From: Pectobacterium parmentieri
GTDB lineage: Bacteria; Pseudomonadota; Gammaproteobacteria; Enterobacterales; Enterobacteriaceae
Length of the DNA stretch: 64,000 bases
Direction of reading: 5' to 3'
Assembly (NCBI RefSeq): GCF_001742145.1
Contig: NZ_CP015749.1
Coordinates: 1,302,001-1,366,000 of the forward strand
Shown here: positions 61,504 through 64,000 of the stretch, in pieces
How the letters are laid out: every line of letters starts with the position of its first letter
Numbering within the stretch: the stretch's first letter is position 1
The notes under the pieces: model-generated
Told to the model about the DNA's origin: nothing
What the model saw: the letters and a program-made list of their open reading frames with translations, nothing else
Databases searched by the model: none
Made by a program: the position numbers and the translations under genes

Positions 61504-62313
61504 ATGCGATTGAAAAAACTCATTCCACTCATGCTGGCGTTAGGTATCTCTCAGGCTTACGCAGCAGATTCAGGCAAAGAAATCACCATCGGCGTATCGC
61601 CGGGGCCGTATGGCGACATGGTCACGAAAGCGATCAAGCCGGAAATGGTGAAAAAAGGCTATGACGTGAAAGTGCGCGAATTTAGCGACTACATTCAGCC
61701 GAACCTGGCGCTGTCGAATAACAGTATCGACGCTAACCTGTTCCAAAACCGCCGCTATCTTGACCGCTTCAGCGCGGATAAAGGGCTGAAACTGGCGGAA
61801 GTGATCACCGTGCCGACCGCCAGCATGGGATTCTACTCCAACAAAGTACACTCGCTGAATGAGCTGAAAGCCGGCGATATCATTACGTTGCCGAACGATC
61901 CGTCAAATCTGGCACGTTCACTGGATTTCCTGCAAAAATACGGCCTAATCAAGATCAACCCAGACATTACGCCGACTAAAGCTTCTGTGCGTGATATCAC
62001 AGAAAACCCGAAAGGGCTGGTCTTTAAACCGCTGGAAGCGGCACAGTTGCCGCGTGCACTGGGTGGCGTAACCGGTTCATTGATTAACGCGAACTTCGCG
62101 ATGGCTGCGGGTCTGAACCTGTCTGACGCAATTCAGTTAGATGTGCTGCCGGAGGACTTGAAAAATATGATTGTTGTGCGTGCGGAAGATGCCGACAAAC
62201 CGTTTGCTCAGGATCTGAAAGCCGCCGTTCAATCCCCGGAATTCGCCGCATTCTTTGAAGATAAAAACTCCATGTTCCACGCGTTCCAGAAACCTGAGTG
62301 GATGAAGAAGTAG
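61504..62313 (+). CDS. MetQ/NlpA-like substrate-binding protein without lipobox
   Basis: Periplasmic receptor of 269 residues in the NlpA/MetQ family. The mature protein starts near EITIGVSPGPYGDMV and contains DYIQPNLALSNNSIDANLFQNRRYLD and NANFAMAAGL, typical of MetQ. The signal peptide (MRLKKLIPLMLALGISQAYAA) has an AYA cleavage site and no Cys, so this is a soluble periplasmic protein and not a lipoprotein as MetQ usually is. It completes the MetNI-like importer upstream. A good ribosome site (AGGA) precedes the ATG. Confidence 0.87.
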   Translation: MRLKKLIPLMLALGISQAYAADSGKEITIGVSPGPYGDMVTKAIKPEMVKKGYDVKVREFSDYIQPNLALSNNSIDANLFQNRRYLDRFSADKGLKLAEVITVPTASMGFYSNKVHSLNELKAGDIITLPNDPSNLARSLDFLQKYGLIKINPDITPTKASVRDITENPKGLVFKPLEAAQLPRALGGVTGSLINANFAMAAGLNLSDAIQLDVLPEDLKNMIVVRAEDADKPFAQDLKAAVQSPEFAAFFEDKNSMFHAFQKPEWMKK

Positions 62314-62507
62314 TTCTCCTTTCAAGCTGCCAGTGACCTATTACTTGTAGGCCACTGGCTTCCTCACTAAAACCTGTATCAACCAGTAAATACTCTCTTA
62401 GCTAACATATTTTGCTAACGCAAAGATAAAAATATTTCAAGTGTTGTGATTTTTTGTATAAATGCCATTCTTTGTAAGAGGTATTAACACAACACAACGA
62501 GGGTTTA

Positions 62508-62798
62508 ATGAAAAAAATACTTTCTGTGGCCGTATTGGCACTGGTGCTGACGGGATGTGCCCAACAAACGTTTACACTAAAGAATGACGCTGTTGCAACA
62601 CCTAAACAGGTGACAACGCATCACTTCTTCGTCTCTGGGATTGGTCAGAAGAAAACCATTGATGCTGCGGCGGTATGTGGCGGTGCTGATAAAGTTGTTC
62701 GCACTGAAACACAGTTAACCTTTGTTAATGGGTTACTTGGGTTGGTGACGTTCGGGATTTATACTCCGAGAGAAGCGCGCGTTTATTGCTCAATCTAA
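62508..62798 (+). CDS. Bor/Iss-family lipoprotein
   Basis: Outer-membrane lipoprotein of 96 residues with lipobox LTGC (Cys17). The mature sequence (AQQTFTLKND, THHFFVSGIGQKKTID, LTFVNGLLGLVTFGIYTPREARVYC) is unmistakably like phage lambda Bor and Iss of E. coli, which increase serum survival. No other phage gene is nearby, so it is either a resident gene or a relic of a prophage. A strong terminator follows. Confidence 0.92.
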   Translation: MKKILSVAVLALVLTGCAQQTFTLKNDAVATPKQVTTHHFFVSGIGQKKTIDAAAVCGGADKVVRTETQLTFVNGLLGLVTFGIYTPREARVYCSI

Positions 62799-62839
62799 AC
62801 TAAAGACGGCTTTTAATAGTATATAAGGCTGTCTCACGA

Positions 62840-62868
62840 TAAAGCCATCTCCTGTCGAGATGGCTTTA
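62840..62868 (+). terminator. terminator of the bor-like gene
   Basis: Perfect 12-base arms TAAAGCCATCTC (62840-62851) and GAGATGGCTTTA (62857-62868) with a 5-base loop, followed by TTTTTTCTTTT. Confidence 0.88.
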
Positions 62869-62978
62869 TTTTTTCTTTTCCCCGCTGGTTATTTGGAGCT
62901 AACGGCTTCCTGTGTAACCATGATTTAACGTGTCCGGTAATGTCACACCGCTATGTCGTTTGGGCACGATAGGGCGTG

Positions 62979-64000
62979 CTATTGTTGCCTGTGCCGTGCC
63001 AGCAATTGACTTCCTTGCTCACCCAACTCCCAGAACAGACCGGTCATGATCGACAGCCCTTCGCGAGCGACGGATTTCAGCAGGTGTTCGTTAACGGCGT
63101 GCTGGCCGCAGGCCGGATAGGAGTGGGGGATCCACAGCGTCGGCAGGCCGAGGATGTCGGCGAAGACGTCGTTAGGTAGCGAACCGCCAAGATTCGGCAA
63201 CAGCGCAGGCTGTTTACCACTGATTTGCTGCATCAGTGCCAGCGTCCAGTTTACCAGCGGATCTTCAGGGTTAAACCGCGTCGCCGGAGAGGTGTTAAGG
63301 ACTTCAACGTCTACGTGGGTAAAACCATGCTGGTCGAGGTGTTGACGCACATGCTGCGCCAGATGCTGCCAGTCGGTGCCGACCACAAAGCGCAGTTGGC
63401 AAATAGCGGTGGCATCAGCGGGAATCGCGTTTACCGGTTTATTTGGGTTACCGGTAATGAACGACAGCACTTCCAGCGTGTTCCAGGCAAATAACCGTTC
63501 GGCGGGCGTGAGTCCCTCCGCCCCCCAGTATTCATCAATCGCCGGATCGCCTTCGCCACCTGCGGGATCAATCGTGCTGAGAATGTCGCGTAGCGCTGGC
63601 GTCAGCGGCGGAGGAAGCAGGGCGTCGATATTCATTTGACCTTGCCCATCGACCAGACTGGCCACGGCATTCGCTAACTGCGTACCCGGATTGCTCAGCA
63701 GCCCACCCCAGTTACCGGAATGGTACGCCTGATCGCGCGCGTTGATGCGTAAACGGAAATTGGCACAGCCGCGAGAGCCAAGGAACAGCGTCGGACGTTC
63801 TGCATTAAGACGTGGCCCATCGGAAGCGATAAACATGTCGGCGGCCAGTTCCTGTTTGTGCTGTTGGCACAGGTTGGCAAGCTCTGGTGAACCAATTTCT
63901 TCGCCCATCTCGAACAGCAGTTTGCAGTTGAAGCCCAGACGCTGCCCGCGTGCCTGAAACACCTGTTCCAGTGCCATCAGGTTAATACTGTGCTGGCCTT
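62979..64000 (-). CDS. M20-family metallopeptidase, C-terminal part (5' end outside window)
   Basis: Zinc-dependent amidohydrolase/peptidase of the M20 family (ArgE/DapE/CNDP-like). The frame stays open to the window edge (GQHSINLMALEQVF), so the start and first metal motif are missing. The visible part includes the catalytic glutamates in LLFEMGEEIGSPEL, the dimerisation domain (about YHSGNWGGLLSNPGTQLANA onward) and the C-terminal metal histidine in CGQHAVNEHLL. The substrate is unknown; the family hydrolyses dipeptides and N-acyl amino acids. Confidence 0.85.
   Translation of the reverse strand, partial: GQHSINLMALEQVFQARGQRLGFNCKLLFEMGEEIGSPELANLCQQHKQELAADMFIASDGPRLNAERPTLFLGSRGCANFRLRINARDQAYHSGNWGGLLSNPGTQLANAVASLVDGQGQMNIDALLPPPLTPALRDILSTIDPAGGEGDPAIDEYWGAEGLTPAERLFAWNTLEVLSFITGNPNKPVNAIPADATAICQLRFVVGTDWQHLAQHVRQHLDQHGFTHVDVEVLNTSPATRFNPEDPLVNWTLALMQQISGKQPALLPNLGGSLPNDVFADILGLPTLWIPHSYPACGQHAVNEHLLKSVAREGLSIMTGLFWELGEQGSQLLARHRQQ

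Noticed and set aside
1..64000. CRISPR arrays, tRNA or rRNA genes, transposases or integrases
   Set aside because: No regularly spaced repeats, no tRNA-like cloverleaf and no recognisable mobile-element proteins were seen in reading the window; small RNAs could still be missed.

Overview
The window is a chromosomal segment of an enterobacterium. The block narL-narX-narK-narGHJI beside chaA/chaC, the neighbouring dauA, folM and rstAB genes, an ERIC repeat and moderate GC all fit the soft-rot Enterobacterales. Pectobacterium is the best guess, made from gene content and synteny and not tested by any search. No rRNA, tRNA, CRISPR array, integrase or transposase was seen.

Layout. 1-5460: RstBA two-component system (rstB cut by the window edge), a protein with a possible Imm26-like segment, a CSS-motif/EAL c-di-GMP phosphodiesterase and FolM. 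5642-13668: transport and envelope genes: DauA (SulP), ChaA antiporter, a Fur-box-preceded siderophore-interacting reductase, ChaC, a YdiY-type outer membrane protein and a membrane acyltransferase. 13930-25620: respiratory nitrate reduction locus with sensor/regulator NarXL, transporter NarK and reductase NarGHJI; FNR boxes precede narK and narG. 25725-31641: EamA exporter with divergent MarR regulator, then a three-enzyme operon (hydroxyaspartate dehydratase-like, ornithine-cyclodeaminase-like, DSD1-like) with a divergent YheO/DauR-type regulator, then a GlsB-like membrane protein.

31694-39001 is the most unusual operon: DUF1800 protein, Tat-exported DUF1501 protein, a 1022-residue fusion of a chitin-synthase-like GT2 glycosyltransferase with a DegT/DnrJ-type sugar aminotransferase, and an NAD-dependent sugar-nucleotide epimerase/dehydratase. 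It looks like a self-contained surface amino-sugar glycan pathway. 39115-40883 holds an AT-rich unknown gene and a LysE exporter.

41008-53965 is an amine and amino acid catabolic island: a PotABCD-like ABC importer whose ATPase gene is separated from its other genes by gabR/gabT/gabD, followed by an SDR-kinase-phospholyase operon resembling the hydroxylysine/phosphoethanolamine route. The importer and the SDR operon share the upstream palindrome TGATGCATCA. 54000-57987: chemoreceptor, periplasmic PAP2 phosphatase and HAD phosphatase. 58385-62313: MetNIQ-like importer with an embedded N-acylamino-acid-racemase-like enzyme. 62508 onwards: a Bor lipoprotein and a truncated M20 peptidase.

Outside genes the strongest signal is a dispersed element with two copies, at about 18219-18363 (minus) and 50436-50595 (plus). 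It has three hairpins whose stems differ between copies by paired, compensating substitutions while loops and linkers are conserved, as expected for a conserved folded RNA or a hairpin-forming mobile repeat.
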